From positions 372,001-436,000 of the forward strand of contig CBDCSV010000008.1 of assembly GCA_965221855.1 (NCBI GenBank): DNA of 64,000 bases, read 5' to 3'. The stretch comes from JAJDXO01 sp965221855 (lineage in GTDB: Bacteria; Pseudomonadota; Alphaproteobacteria; Rhodospirillales; UBA2165). A program made the position numbers and the translations under genes. The notes under the pieces are model-generated. The model did not search any database, had not been told where the DNA came from, and saw only the letters and a program-made list of their open reading frames with translations. Shown here piece after piece: positions 52,242 to 60,664 of the stretch (within the stretch, counting starts at the first letter, position 1; each line of letters begins with the position of its first letter).

Positions 52242-54241
52242 CTACCGGTTCCTATCCGAGCCGCCGCTTGACCGGCGACCGACGATACGGACTTTGAATC
52301 CGACGGGCTGCATCGTCGGAAATGATCTCACCCGCAACGCGCCGTGAGGATGGAGAGGCTGTAGAACGACCTCGTGCAGAACAGTCGCCATGATGAGGCT
52401 TAGCTGCACGGGAACGAGACCGCTTCCGAGACAGCGGTGGCTGCCGGCCCCGAAGGGGCGTAGGCGCCCCGTTGCCGGTGCTCGGCCTGATCCTGCGTGT
52501 AGCGGTCGATATCGAAGCATTCCGGCCGGGGAAAATTCTCTTCGAGTCCGTGTCCCACCGCCGTGCCGATCATGACCAGCTCGCCGGCAGGAACGGTGTG
52601 GCCCGCAAACTCGAAGGAGTTGCTGACCGTTCGAAGCACGGCTGGCGAGACTGGATGGAGCCGCAGCGTTTCCATTACCGCCCGCCGCGAGATATCCAGC
52701 CGCCGCAGCCCCTCACCCGGCGTCAAGTCCTGTTCAAAGAAGGCGTCTGCCTCGGCGGTCATGCGCTCCATCAACTCCGGGCGCTTCAAGACGTTGTAGA
52801 GCACGAACGAACAGGTGCTCGCGGTCGTGTCCAGTCCCACCATGTAAGGGGCCAACACGCTCAGGGGCAGGTTGGTCTCGGGAACGAGCTGCGGATCGAT
52901 TGACCGGAGCTCGAGCATGAGATCCACGAAATCCGGGTTCCCCTCGCGCGGACCGCTTCGTTCCTTGTGTGCGAGGATCTTCTCCGCGAGGTCGAAAGCA
53001 CGCTCGCGCGCTCGCCTGTAACGCGGCAACTTCATGATGTGGGGCAACACCGTCGAACTCAGAAGCAGCCCGCCGAGTAGGGTGGTCAGGTCACTCGTGT
53101 AACCGCGGGGCGAGTGACCCGTCATCATGTGGCCCATCTGCTCCGCGATGAGATTCTGGAACGCCGGCAACACCTCGAACGGTTTCCCTACCGGCCACTT
53201 CGCAATCTCGGTGCGGGCAATGTCGATGATCTCCGCACTCCTGTCCTTCGCGATGCTTGTCGAGTATCCCTTGGCCTGAACCTTCCGCATAGTGACGTGG
53301 TCGGCGCCGTCCATGGTCAGGATCGAACGCGACGAGCCCATCTGGTTGTGGAGGTTCGCCATGGGTTCCAGCGACCGGAATACCGTGCCACCGTGGGTCG
53401 TAAGGAAGTTGGTCGCCTCCGGGCCGACCATGCATATGAATCCGCGTCCGGGGACACGAATCCGGAAAATCGGTCCGAGCTCCCTGTACTGGCGGATAAG
53501 GAAATTCACCAGACCCTTACGCATGGCGAGGCCGTTGCCCAGGAGGGGGAGGCCCGGGACGACCGGAATCTCTTTCGGCCGCGCGGCCTTCGCGGGCGGT
53601 TCGCCGGGCGTCTCGATCTCCGTGATCGCCCGGCCCATTGTCCTGGCGATCAGGTCGAGATTGCGCAGCTGGTCGATGCGGTCACGGACCTCCGCCCGTT
53701 CCTCCGGCGCCAGGATCGTGCGAAATACGCCGCACGCATCGGCAAGCGCAATGATCCCTATGTCGCGGGGATCGGGAATATCGTCGCTGAACAGGAGCCG
53801 CATGATTCGCAGCCTGGTCTCTTCGACCCACTGGCCGTCTGCGATGGGATAGCGCCGTGAACGGGACACCGATGGAACCAGCGACAGCAGCCCGTCCTCT
53901 TCAGAGCTCAGAATGCCGCGCTCGGTCAGGCGCACGAGCGCGGCTTCGCGGATCCGGTCTCCGTGCGCGGCCGTCCTTTTGAGCCAGTAGCCCGTGTCAT
54001 GCTCTTGCTCGGCGTCCGCGATATCGGCCAGTGTCGAATCGAGGAAGTCTTCGCCCAATGGAGTGGCGTCCATCAGAATCAACCGCTCGGAATCCGTGTC
54101 GATGCGATCCTCGAGTGCGAGGTCCATCAGCACCGCTCCGGCGAGCGCCAGGGCGAGCGAATGGTCGGGCATGCCCGGAGCCAGTTCCCCTCGCCTTTCG
54201 TCGAGAACGAGAAGCAAGATTTCCTCAACGTATCTGAGCAT
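52242..54241 (-). pseudogene. GPP34-cytochrome P450 fusion gene, interrupted by a frameshift
   Basis: Residues 1 to about 205 form a GPP34 (Golgi phosphoprotein 3-like) domain: YVEEILLLVLDERRGEL, LALAGAVLMDLALEDRI, LTERGILSSEE, YPIADGQWVEE. A proline-rich linker leads to a P450 from about residue 225, with I-helix GLDTTAS (469-475), ExxR as ETLR (524-527) and an AGHTVPAGELV region. The frame ends at 52400 without a heme loop. PFGAGSHRCLG with the heme Cys (codon at 52431-52433) lies in the adjacent frame, running to 52242. Adding one base at the four-C run (52455-52458) gives one 666-residue protein. It may be a real mutation or an assembly error. Confidence 0.82.
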
Positions 54242-54767
54242 CGCTATTCGTCGTTTCGTCTGTTGCCTACCTGCGCTCTGTGTTTTGACCCAGCTCGCTC
54301 ACCGACAGTCAAGTTCGCTCAGATCGTGTCCCTGCCCCCTGTGTAGAAAGGCCGCTCCTTGTGCAGTACACGGCTGCCGAGATCTCCGGCGCTGTGGCGT
54401 TAATTTTTCCGCCGCGCGGAGACCGCGCCGTCAAACCCTTTCCTCGTTTCACCGTCATCGTCTTCTCCTGACCGTCCGTGCGACAGGCCGCCGCGCCGTG
54501 GCCGCAACGGGGCATCCGGGCCGAACCCACCCGCTCATGACGTCAGTCGATACACTCCCGACGATGACAATCACGGCAACCAACGGTAGGAAATCGAGGA
54601 TGGCTTGTGAATTTCATAATTGAACGGATATCGATATCAATATTGCTATGCCGAAATTTTCCGGCGAGCCCCCGGCGACGCCCCCCTCCGTGACCCTCCG
54701 CCTCTCGGGACTAGGGGTGTTCCCCAGGACCCCATGGTGGAGAGGACCGGCCGTGCCCGCCGGGGTC
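54242..54767. other. Intergenic region upstream of the P450 gene
   Basis: About 526 bp between the P450 gene start and the right copy of the 40-bp repeat. It presumably carries the cassette promoter. No gene, RNA or clear hairpin was recognised. Short open frames cross it, but none has a protein-like composition or a good ribosome binding site. Confidence 0.5.
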
Positions 54768-54803
54768 TGATTCCGGTCACCATTCCGAGACCCGGCGCTT
54801 CCC
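54768..54803. repeat. 40-bp direct repeat, right copy (interrupted by IS256)
   Basis: Begins TGATTCCGGTCACCATTCCG. The first 36 bases are here. The last eight of these (CGCTTCCC) were duplicated by IS256 copy 2, and the repeat resumes after the element at 56084 and ends near 56095. It lies directly upstream of the rpmH promoter. Confidence 0.78.
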
Positions 54804-56083
54804 GGTAACGTCAAGAGTTATGTGTCAGGGAGACTGGGGTACTGATTCCCTGAGACTTGTTTTCGTGAATGAAGACCGCGAAGAGGATGCGGTCCATTGA
54901 GGTTTTATCCTTGAAGGTTCCCATGGGCCGGGTTCGTCTGCGAACCTCGCGGAACCTCCGTTCGATGGCATTGGTGGTCCTGACCTGCTTTCGCTCGGCG
55001 AGGTCCTTGTAGCGGAAGCAGGTGAGCAGGTCGTCGAGGTCGTTGCGCAGGCAGGCGACGGCCTTGGGGTAGGTATCTTCCCAGGCGTCGGCGAAGCGGC
55101 GGGCGGCGGTCTCGGCCTTGCGGCGGTTGGGGGCATTCATGACGGCGTGGACGTCGGCCTTGACGGCCTGCTGGTCGGCTACGCGGACCTTGTTGAGGAT
55201 GTTCCTGATTTTGTGCGCCCAGCACCTCTGAACGGGGATGCCGTGATAGACGATCGGCAAGGCGGCGAGCAGGCCTTGGCCGCCATCAACGCAGATCATC
55301 TCAAGGCCCTCGCCGGTGAGGCCGCGGCGGTGCAACGCGGTGAGGAAGCGCTCCCACTCCGCGGCGCTCTCGCTGGCGGCGAGTTGGAAGTCGATAATCT
55401 CCTTCTTGCCGTCGTGCCGTATGCCCAGCGCCACCAGGACCGGCCTCCTGAGCGCGCCGGCGCCGGTCTTGCAGGCCAGCACCACGCCGTCGAGCATCAG
55501 CGCCTTGTAGGCGTTCTTCAGCGGCCGGCGGTGGAATGCGGCGACCGACAGATCGAGGGTCTTGGCGACCCGGCTCACCGTCGCGGCCGAGACCGGACGC
55601 CCGAGCAGGGCAAGCAGGACCTCGCCGACCTTGCGGGTCGAGAGCCCCAGCACGAAGCCGGCCAGGATGGCGCGGTCGATCTCTGGAGCGCGCCTTGCGT
55701 AGCTCTTCAGAACCTCGGTCGGGCAGAAGTGCCGGGTGCGCGGCACGTTGAGCTCGATGTCGCCGAGCTCGCTGAGCAGGCGGCGCCGGTAGGTGCCGTT
55801 GCGCCGGTCGCGCATAGCGCTGCCATCGAGGCCGTCGAGCCAGCGATCCACCGCCTCGGCCATCCGGCCCTCGATGATCTCGGCCAGCGCCTGGCGGCCA
55901 AGCGGGCGATAACCCTCGCCCCAGTCCAATCCGCCTGCTTGCATCTCCTTCACCACCTCAAAGGCTTGTGGTAGGTTCTCAATCGTTACAGCTTGCTGTG
56001 GCATCGGGGTGCTCCTTCTTGCGGTTGTCGTAAACCACAGGGAGTACCCCATTCCCAACTGACACATAAATTTTTACGTCACC
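54804..56083 (-). mobile_element. IS256-family insertion sequence, copy 2
   Basis: A 1280-bp element, same length as copy 1 with identical translations in all long frames, in inverted orientation. It is flanked by an 8-bp duplication CGCTTCCC (54796-54803 and 56084-56091). Its right end is 15 bp before the -35 box of the rpmH promoter, and the insertion split the 40-bp repeat. The intact duplication shows that no recombination with copy 1 has exchanged flanks. Confidence 0.95.
54811..56004 (-). CDS. IS256-family transposase, copy 2
   Basis: A 397-residue transposase identical in sequence to copy 1 (43739-44932), with the same catalytic motifs LMLDGVVLACKT, ICVDGGQGLL and NAIERRFREV. It is intact. 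It reads leftward, away from rpmH, so it cannot drive the ribosomal operon by read-through. Confidence 0.95.
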   Translation of the reverse strand: MPQQAVTIENLPQAFEVVKEMQAGGLDWGEGYRPLGRQALAEIIEGRMAEAVDRWLDGLDGSAMRDRRNGTYRRRLLSELGDIELNVPRTRHFCPTEVLKSYARRAPEIDRAILAGFVLGLSTRKVGEVLLALLGRPVSAATVSRVAKTLDLSVAAFHRRPLKNAYKALMLDGVVLACKTGAGALRRPVLVALGIRHDGKKEIIDFQLAASESAAEWERFLTALHRRGLTGEGLEMICVDGGQGLLAALPIVYHGIPVQRCWAHKIRNILNKVRVADQQAVKADVHAVMNAPNRRKAETAARRFADAWEDTYPKAVACLRNDLDDLLTCFRYKDLAERKQVRTTNAIERRFREVRRRTRPMGTFKDKTSMDRILFAVFIHENKSQGISTPVSLTHNS

Positions 56084-56098
56084 CGCTTCCCGGCATCG

Positions 56099-56127
56099 TT
56101 GACTTGGCGGGGCCGAAAACGTATACA
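56099..56127 (+). promoter_or_regulatory. Sigma-70 promoter of the rpmH operon
   Basis: TTGACT (56099-56104), a 17-bp spacer and TATACA (56122-56127), 38 bp before the rpmH start. This is a near-consensus housekeeping promoter, as expected for ribosomal protein L34. The IS256 copy ends 15 bp upstream of it. Confidence 0.8.
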
Positions 56128-56165
56128 CCGGGCCTTGCAAATTCTGGCCGCTTTTGGAGCAGACA

Positions 56166-56300
56166 GTGAAACGGACATTCCAGCCCAGTAATCTCGTGCG
56201 CAAGCGCCGGCACGGCTTTCGCTCGCGCATGGCAACCGTTGGCGGCCGGCGGATTCTGGCGGCGCGGCGCGCCAAGGGCCGCAAGAAACTCTCCGCCTAG
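56166..56300 (+). CDS. rpmH: 50S ribosomal protein L34
   Basis: A 44-residue basic protein: KRTFQPSNLVRKRRHGFRSR, then MATVGGRRILAARRAKGRKK and LSA. This is the complete and unmistakable L34 sequence. It uses a GTG start at 56166, with GGAG 10 bases upstream. It heads the conserved operon rpmH-rnpA-yidD-yidC-engB. The rnpA start is 18 bp downstream. Confidence 0.97.
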   Translation: MKRTFQPSNLVRKRRHGFRSRMATVGGRRILAARRAKGRKKLSA

Positions 56301-56318
56301 ACGGACAAGGTACATCCC

Positions 56319-56729
56319 GTGGGCACGCCCCTCGTGCGTTTAAGGAACCGCGGGGATTTTCTTCGTGTGGCCCGGGAGGGCAGGAAATGGGTGACCCCCG
56401 GCCTGATCCTTCAGTGCCGGATTCACGAAGAGGCCGAGAGTACCGTTTTGGCGGAACGGCGCCTTGGATTTACGGTCAGCCGGAAAGTCGGCAACGCGGT
56501 GGCCCGAAACCGCGCCCGCCGGCGACTCAAGGCCGCCGCGGACGAGGTGATGCCGGGTCAAGCCGCACGTCATCGTGACTATGTGATTATCGGGCGGAAT
56601 GCGACACTCGACCGCCGTTTCCCGGATTTGGTCGGGGACTTGGAAACGGCACTTGAAAAACTCGGCGCAATGGCCGAAGAGAGGGAGACAGAACCGCCGG
56701 ATCGGGACACCAATCGGCGGGCCGGCTAG
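56319..56729 (+). CDS. rnpA: Ribonuclease P protein component
   Basis: 136 residues. The central RNR motif is VARNRARRRLKAAADE, with the upstream RLGFTVSRKVGNA, as in all RnpA proteins. It binds the RNase P RNA and helps mature tRNA 5' ends. The N-terminus RLRNRGDFLRVAREGRK is typical. The start is GTG 56319. A hydrophilic tail (EERETEPPDRDTNRRAG) follows the fold. The yidD start is eight bases after the stop. Confidence 0.95.
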   Translation: MGTPLVRLRNRGDFLRVAREGRKWVTPGLILQCRIHEEAESTVLAERRLGFTVSRKVGNAVARNRARRRLKAAADEVMPGQAARHRDYVIIGRNATLDRRFPDLVGDLETALEKLGAMAEERETEPPDRDTNRRAG

Positions 56730-56737
56730 GGACCAGC

Positions 56738-56998
56738 ATGAAACCCATCCGCACAGTCTTGAAACTCCTGATCCGGGGTTATCAGCTTCTCGTGTCGCCG
56801 ATCCTCGGCGCCAACTGCCGGTACGCGCCGTCCTGTTCACAATATGCCGTCGAGGCCATTGACTCACATGGCGCCGTTCGCGGCTCATGGCTGGCCGTCA
56901 AGCGCATCGGCCGCTGCCACCCGTGGGGCGGCTCGGGATACGATCCGGTGCCTTCGGGACAGGATCACGATCGCGCCGCCGAGGCGCGCCCGCGATGA
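56738..56998 (+). CDS. yidD: Membrane protein insertion efficiency factor YidD
   Basis: An 86-residue protein with the YidD signature: LIRGYQLLVSPILGANCRYAPSCS followed by QYAVEAIDSHGAVRGSWLAVKRIGRCHPWGGSGYDPVP. The three conserved Cys residues are present. An amphipathic N-terminal helix is expected to associate with the inner membrane and aid YidC-dependent insertion. The stop overlaps the yidC start. Confidence 0.95.
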   Translation: MKPIRTVLKLLIRGYQLLVSPILGANCRYAPSCSQYAVEAIDSHGAVRGSWLAVKRIGRCHPWGGSGYDPVPSGQDHDRAAEARPR

Positions 56999-58926
56999 TG
57001 GACCAGAAAAACCTTCTCCTGGCGATCGTCATTTCGGTCGGGATCATGCTGGGCTTTCAGTGGTACGTCAGCGAGTTCGGCCCGCCGCCGCCGGAGCCCC
57101 GGCAGGAGCAGACGCAAAACAGCGTCGACCCGGCCGCGCCGCCGGTGACCGCCGAGAGCGCGGCGCCGGGAGCGGTTCCGTCAGGCCCGTCAGGGGCCGA
57201 GGCCGTGCCGGTTCCGGGGGGCGCGCCGGGCCGGGTTGCCCGGGAGGCCACCCAACGGGCGCTGAACGCCGTGCCCCGGGTTACCATTCAATCGGACAGG
57301 CTTAGCGGGTCCATTTCGCTGCGCGGCGCCCTGTTCGACGATCTGACGCTCCTGGACTACCGGGAAACCACGGATCCGGCGAGCGCCAACATCAAATTGT
57401 TGCTGCCCTTTGGGACGCCCGATGCCTATTTCGCCGATTTCGGCTGGGTGGCCAATGGCGTCGACGTTCCCGATGAGCAAACCCTTTGGACCGCCGACCG
57501 GAAGACATTGACCCCGGATCAACCGGTGACGCTCACCTGGACCAACCCGGCCGGCGTCATCTTCAGCCTCAAGCTGTCGATGGACCGGAATTACATGTTC
57601 TCCGTCGAGCAGAACGTTCAAAATGCCGGCGAGCAGACCATTACGGTCTTTCCCTTCGGGCGTATTCGCCGGAGCGGCACACCCGATATCACCGACTTTT
57701 ACATCCTTCACGAGGGCATTCTCGGCGTCTTCGACGGGGTCCTGGACGAGTACGACTACGACGATCTCCAGGATGCGGCGGAGGAGCAGCGCACCGACCG
57801 CCAAATCGTCAAAAAGAGTACCACCGGCGGATGGGTGGGGATCACCGACAAGTATTGGCTGACGGCGCTGATTCCCGATCAGGATACCTCGGCCGCCGCC
57901 CGCATGTTCGAAGACCCGAACCAGCCGGGCGACAATTATCAGGTGGATTTCCGGGATGACGCATCGGCGATCGCGCCCGGTGCGAGCGCCGGCACGACCA
58001 GCCGATTCTTCGCCGGCGCGAAGGAAGCGCGGCTGGTGTTTGAATACCGGGATGATCTCGGGATCGAGCGGTTCGACCTGGCCATCGATTGGGGCTGGTT
58101 CGAACTGTTGACCAAGCCGATTTTCTTCACGCTGGTGTTTTTCACCGACCATGTCATCGACAACATGGGGGTCTCGATCCTGCTGCTGACGGTGCTGATC
58201 AAGCTCGCCTTCTTCCCGCTGGCCAACAAGTCCTACAAGGCGATGAGCAAGATGAAGGCCCTGCAGCCGGAAATGATGAAACTCCGGGAGCGGTTCGGCG
58301 ACGACAAGATGCGCATGAACCAGGAAGTGATGGCGCTGTACAAGCGGGAGAAGGCCAATCCGGCCTCCGGCTGTTTGCCCATCCTGCCGCAAATTCCGGT
58401 GTTCTTTGCGCTCTACAAGGTGTTGTTCGTCACCATCGAAATGCGGCACGCGCCGTTCTTCCTGTGGATCGACGACCTCTCGGACATGGATCGCCTGACC
58501 TTCGTCAATGCCTTCGGCCTGATCGACTGGACGCCGCCGGAATGGGCGATCATCGGCATCTGGCCGATCCTCATGGGCCTCACCATGTACGCCCAGCAGA
58601 AGCTGAACCCGCCGCCCACGGATCCGACCCAGCAGAAGATCTTCATGTTCCTGCCGTTCATCTTCACCATCATGCTGGCGCGGTTCCCGTCGGGTCTGGT
58701 GATCTACTGGGCCTGGAACAACCTTTTGTCGGTCCTGCAGCAGTACGTGATTATGCGGCGTATGGGCGTGCCCATCGGCGGCGGTCAGATCAAGCCCGCT
58801 CCCGCCGCGGCATCGGCGGGCGCCGCGGCCGCCAACGAAGGCTCCGGTGAAGACGCCGATGAAGGCGGCGAGGAGCCGGCCAAACCTTCCCGCAAGTCCA
58901 AGAAAAAGAAGAAAAAGAACGGGTAA
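56995..58926 (+). CDS. yidC: Membrane protein insertase YidC
   Basis: A 643-residue insertase (ATG 56995; ATG 56998 is equally possible). TM1 is NLLLAIVISVGIMLGFQWYV. Then come a Pro/Ala-rich linker and a large periplasmic beta domain (about residues 80-370), and the conserved five-helix core with LLTVLIKLAFFPLANKSYKAMSKM, NPASGCLPILPQIPVFFALYKVLF and a final ARFPSGLVIYWAWNNLLSVLQQYVI. A Lys-rich C-terminal tail, typical of alphaproteobacteria and thought to touch the ribosome, ends the protein. It overlaps yidD by four bases. Confidence 0.97.
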   Translation: MMDQKNLLLAIVISVGIMLGFQWYVSEFGPPPPEPRQEQTQNSVDPAAPPVTAESAAPGAVPSGPSGAEAVPVPGGAPGRVAREATQRALNAVPRVTIQSDRLSGSISLRGALFDDLTLLDYRETTDPASANIKLLLPFGTPDAYFADFGWVANGVDVPDEQTLWTADRKTLTPDQPVTLTWTNPAGVIFSLKLSMDRNYMFSVEQNVQNAGEQTITVFPFGRIRRSGTPDITDFYILHEGILGVFDGVLDEYDYDDLQDAAEEQRTDRQIVKKSTTGGWVGITDKYWLTALIPDQDTSAAARMFEDPNQPGDNYQVDFRDDASAIAPGASAGTTSRFFAGAKEARLVFEYRDDLGIERFDLAIDWGWFELLTKPIFFTLVFFTDHVIDNMGVSILLLTVLIKLAFFPLANKSYKAMSKMKALQPEMMKLRERFGDDKMRMNQEVMALYKREKANPASGCLPILPQIPVFFALYKVLFVTIEMRHAPFFLWIDDLSDMDRLTFVNAFGLIDWTPPEWAIIGIWPILMGLTMYAQQKLNPPPTDPTQQKIFMFLPFIFTIMLARFPSGLVIYWAWNNLLSVLQQYVIMRRMGVPIGGGQIKPAPAAASAGAAAANEGSGEDADEGGEEPAKPSRKSKKKKKKNG

Positions 58927-58950
58927 GGCGGGCTTTCCCGGTGCTCGATC

Positions 58951-59616
58951 ATGACCGCTCCCCTCACCCCCGAGGATGAAACGGCCGCCGCGCTGGAAGC
59001 CGGACGGCTGCTGTTTGCCCAGGACTGCCGGTTCATCATCAGCGCGGCCCGCCTGGCTCAGGTGCCCGGCGACGCGCTCCCCGAGGTCGCCTTCGCCGGC
59101 CGCTCGAATGTGGGAAAATCGAGCCTCGTCAATGCGCTGACGGGCAGAAAGACCCTCGCCAAGGCCTCCAACACGCCGGGCCGGACCCGGCAGCTGAATT
59201 TCTTCGATCTCGGCGGCCGGCTGTGCCTTGCCGATCTGCCGGGTTACGGATATGCCCGGGCCTCGAAATCCGAGATCAGGATCTGGACCGAACTCACCCG
59301 ATCCTACCTCAAGGGCCGGGCAGGCCTGCGCCGCGCCTGCCTGTTGATCGACAGCCGCCACGGCATCAAGGACAGTGACCGGGACGCCATGAAGCTGATG
59401 GACGACGCGGCGGTCGTCTACCAGGTCGTGCTCACCAAGTGCGACAAGATCAAGGCGGGCGCGCTCACCCATATGGAGGAAAAGACCGCGGCCGAGATCT
59501 CGACGCGCGTCGCCGCCCATCCCGAGATAATCGCAACCAGCGCCCGGTCCGGCCAGGGAATCCCGGAACTGCGGGCCGCGCTTGCGGCGCTGGCGGCATC
59601 GCCCGAGTTCGGCTAA
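58951..59616 (+). CDS. engB: Ribosome biogenesis GTPase EngB (YihA/YsxC)
   Basis: A 221-residue TRAFAC GTPase. G1 is AGRSNVGKSSLVNALTGRK (near residues 49-67), G2/G3 are NTPGRTRQLNFF and LADLPGYGYA, G4 is TKCDKIK, and G5-like ATSARSGQGI follows. EngB helps assemble the large ribosomal subunit. Sites at 24 bp after yidC and 26 bp before argB point to a continuous transcript. Confidence 0.95.
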   Translation: MTAPLTPEDETAAALEAGRLLFAQDCRFIISAARLAQVPGDALPEVAFAGRSNVGKSSLVNALTGRKTLAKASNTPGRTRQLNFFDLGGRLCLADLPGYGYARASKSEIRIWTELTRSYLKGRAGLRRACLLIDSRHGIKDSDRDAMKLMDDAAVVYQVVLTKCDKIKAGALTHMEEKTAAEISTRVAAHPEIIATSARSGQGIPELRAALAALAASPEFG

Positions 59617-59642
59617 AGTCCCGGCCCTCGGGGAGACCCAAG

Positions 59643-60575
59643 ATGAACGACGATCCAAAAACGCCGCCCCAAGGGGCGGACGGCGACGGCGCGGCAGCGT
59701 GGCGCAATCAGGCCCACACGCTGGCCGAAGCGCTGCCCTATATGCAGCGGCACGAAGGGCATACCTTCGTCATCAAGTATGGCGGCCATGCCATGGGCGA
59801 TGACGATCTCGCCAAGCTGTTCGCCGAGGACGTCGTGCTGCTCAAGCATGTCGGCATCAATCCGATCGTCGTGCACGGCGGCGGGCCGCAGATCGCCGAA
59901 ATGCTGGAACGGCTGAAAATTCAGTCATCCTTCATCGACGGCCTCAGGGTCACCGATGCCGCCACCGTGGAAGTGGTTGAAATGGTCCTCGCCGGGACGA
60001 TCAACAAGCAGATCGCCGCCTCCATCAACGGCGCCGGCGGATTCGCGGTGGGCCTGTCCGGAAAGGACGGCAATCTCATACGGGCCGCCAAGCTGCGGCG
60101 CACCAAGCGCGATCCCGACTCGAATATCGAGAAAATTCTCGATCTCGGCTTCGTCGGCGAGCCCCGGCAAATCTCCACCCACGTCCTCGAAGTGTTCGAG
60201 CAATCGGATATGATTCCCGTCATCGCCCCCATCGGCGGCGGAGAAAAGGGCGAGACCTTCAACATCAACGCCGACACGGCAGCCGGCGCCATCGCCGACG
60301 CCATGTCGGCCCGGCGGCTGCTGCTCCTGACCGACGTTGCCGGCGTTCTCGACGAAAACGGCGGACTGATCCCCAAACTCACGGCATCGGAAGCCCGCGA
60401 GCTGATCGCTGCCGGCGTCATCGAGGGCGGCATGATCCCCAAAGTGGAGACCTGCCTGCGGGCGGTCGACGGCGACGTCGACGCGGCGGTCATTATCGAT
60501 GGCCGCGTCCCCCATGCCCTGCTGCTCGAACTGTTTACCGAGCACGGCGCGGGAACGCTGATCGCATCCGACTGA
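59643..60575 (+). CDS. argB: Acetylglutamate kinase
   Basis: A 310-residue amino acid kinase that phosphorylates N-acetylglutamate in arginine synthesis. The motifs are FVIKYGGHAMGDDDLAKLFAEDVVLLKHVGINPIVVHGGGPQI (shown here in pieces: VIKYGGHAM and VVHGGGPQI), FAVGLSGKDG, NINADTAAGAIA, LLLLTDVAGV and EGGMIPKVETC. ATG 59643 is chosen for its GGGGAG site and normal N-terminus. The engB-argB order is typical of alphaproteobacteria. Confidence 0.95.
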   Translation: MNDDPKTPPQGADGDGAAAWRNQAHTLAEALPYMQRHEGHTFVIKYGGHAMGDDDLAKLFAEDVVLLKHVGINPIVVHGGGPQIAEMLERLKIQSSFIDGLRVTDAATVEVVEMVLAGTINKQIAASINGAGGFAVGLSGKDGNLIRAAKLRRTKRDPDSNIEKILDLGFVGEPRQISTHVLEVFEQSDMIPVIAPIGGGEKGETFNINADTAAGAIADAMSARRLLLLTDVAGVLDENGGLIPKLTASEARELIAAGVIEGGMIPKVETCLRAVDGDVDAAVIIDGRVPHALLLELFTEHGAGTLIASD

Positions 60576-60664
60576 CCGGCCCGTCCATTTCTTCAGGAAA
60601 TGTTCCGGCCGCCCTTGAAACAAATGGGGTTGCCGAGGCCCAGGTGCCGTAGCACAAATGCCGC

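Noticed and set aside
43651..56091. IS256 copies acting as ends of a composite transposon
   Set aside because: The outer flanks differ (CGATTCTCC against CGCTTCCC), and each copy has its own duplication. They inserted independently.
57190..59658. 822-codon open frame opposite yidC and engB
   Set aside because: Shadow frame. yidC and engB are unmistakable on the plus strand, and no credible start site or motif exists on the other.
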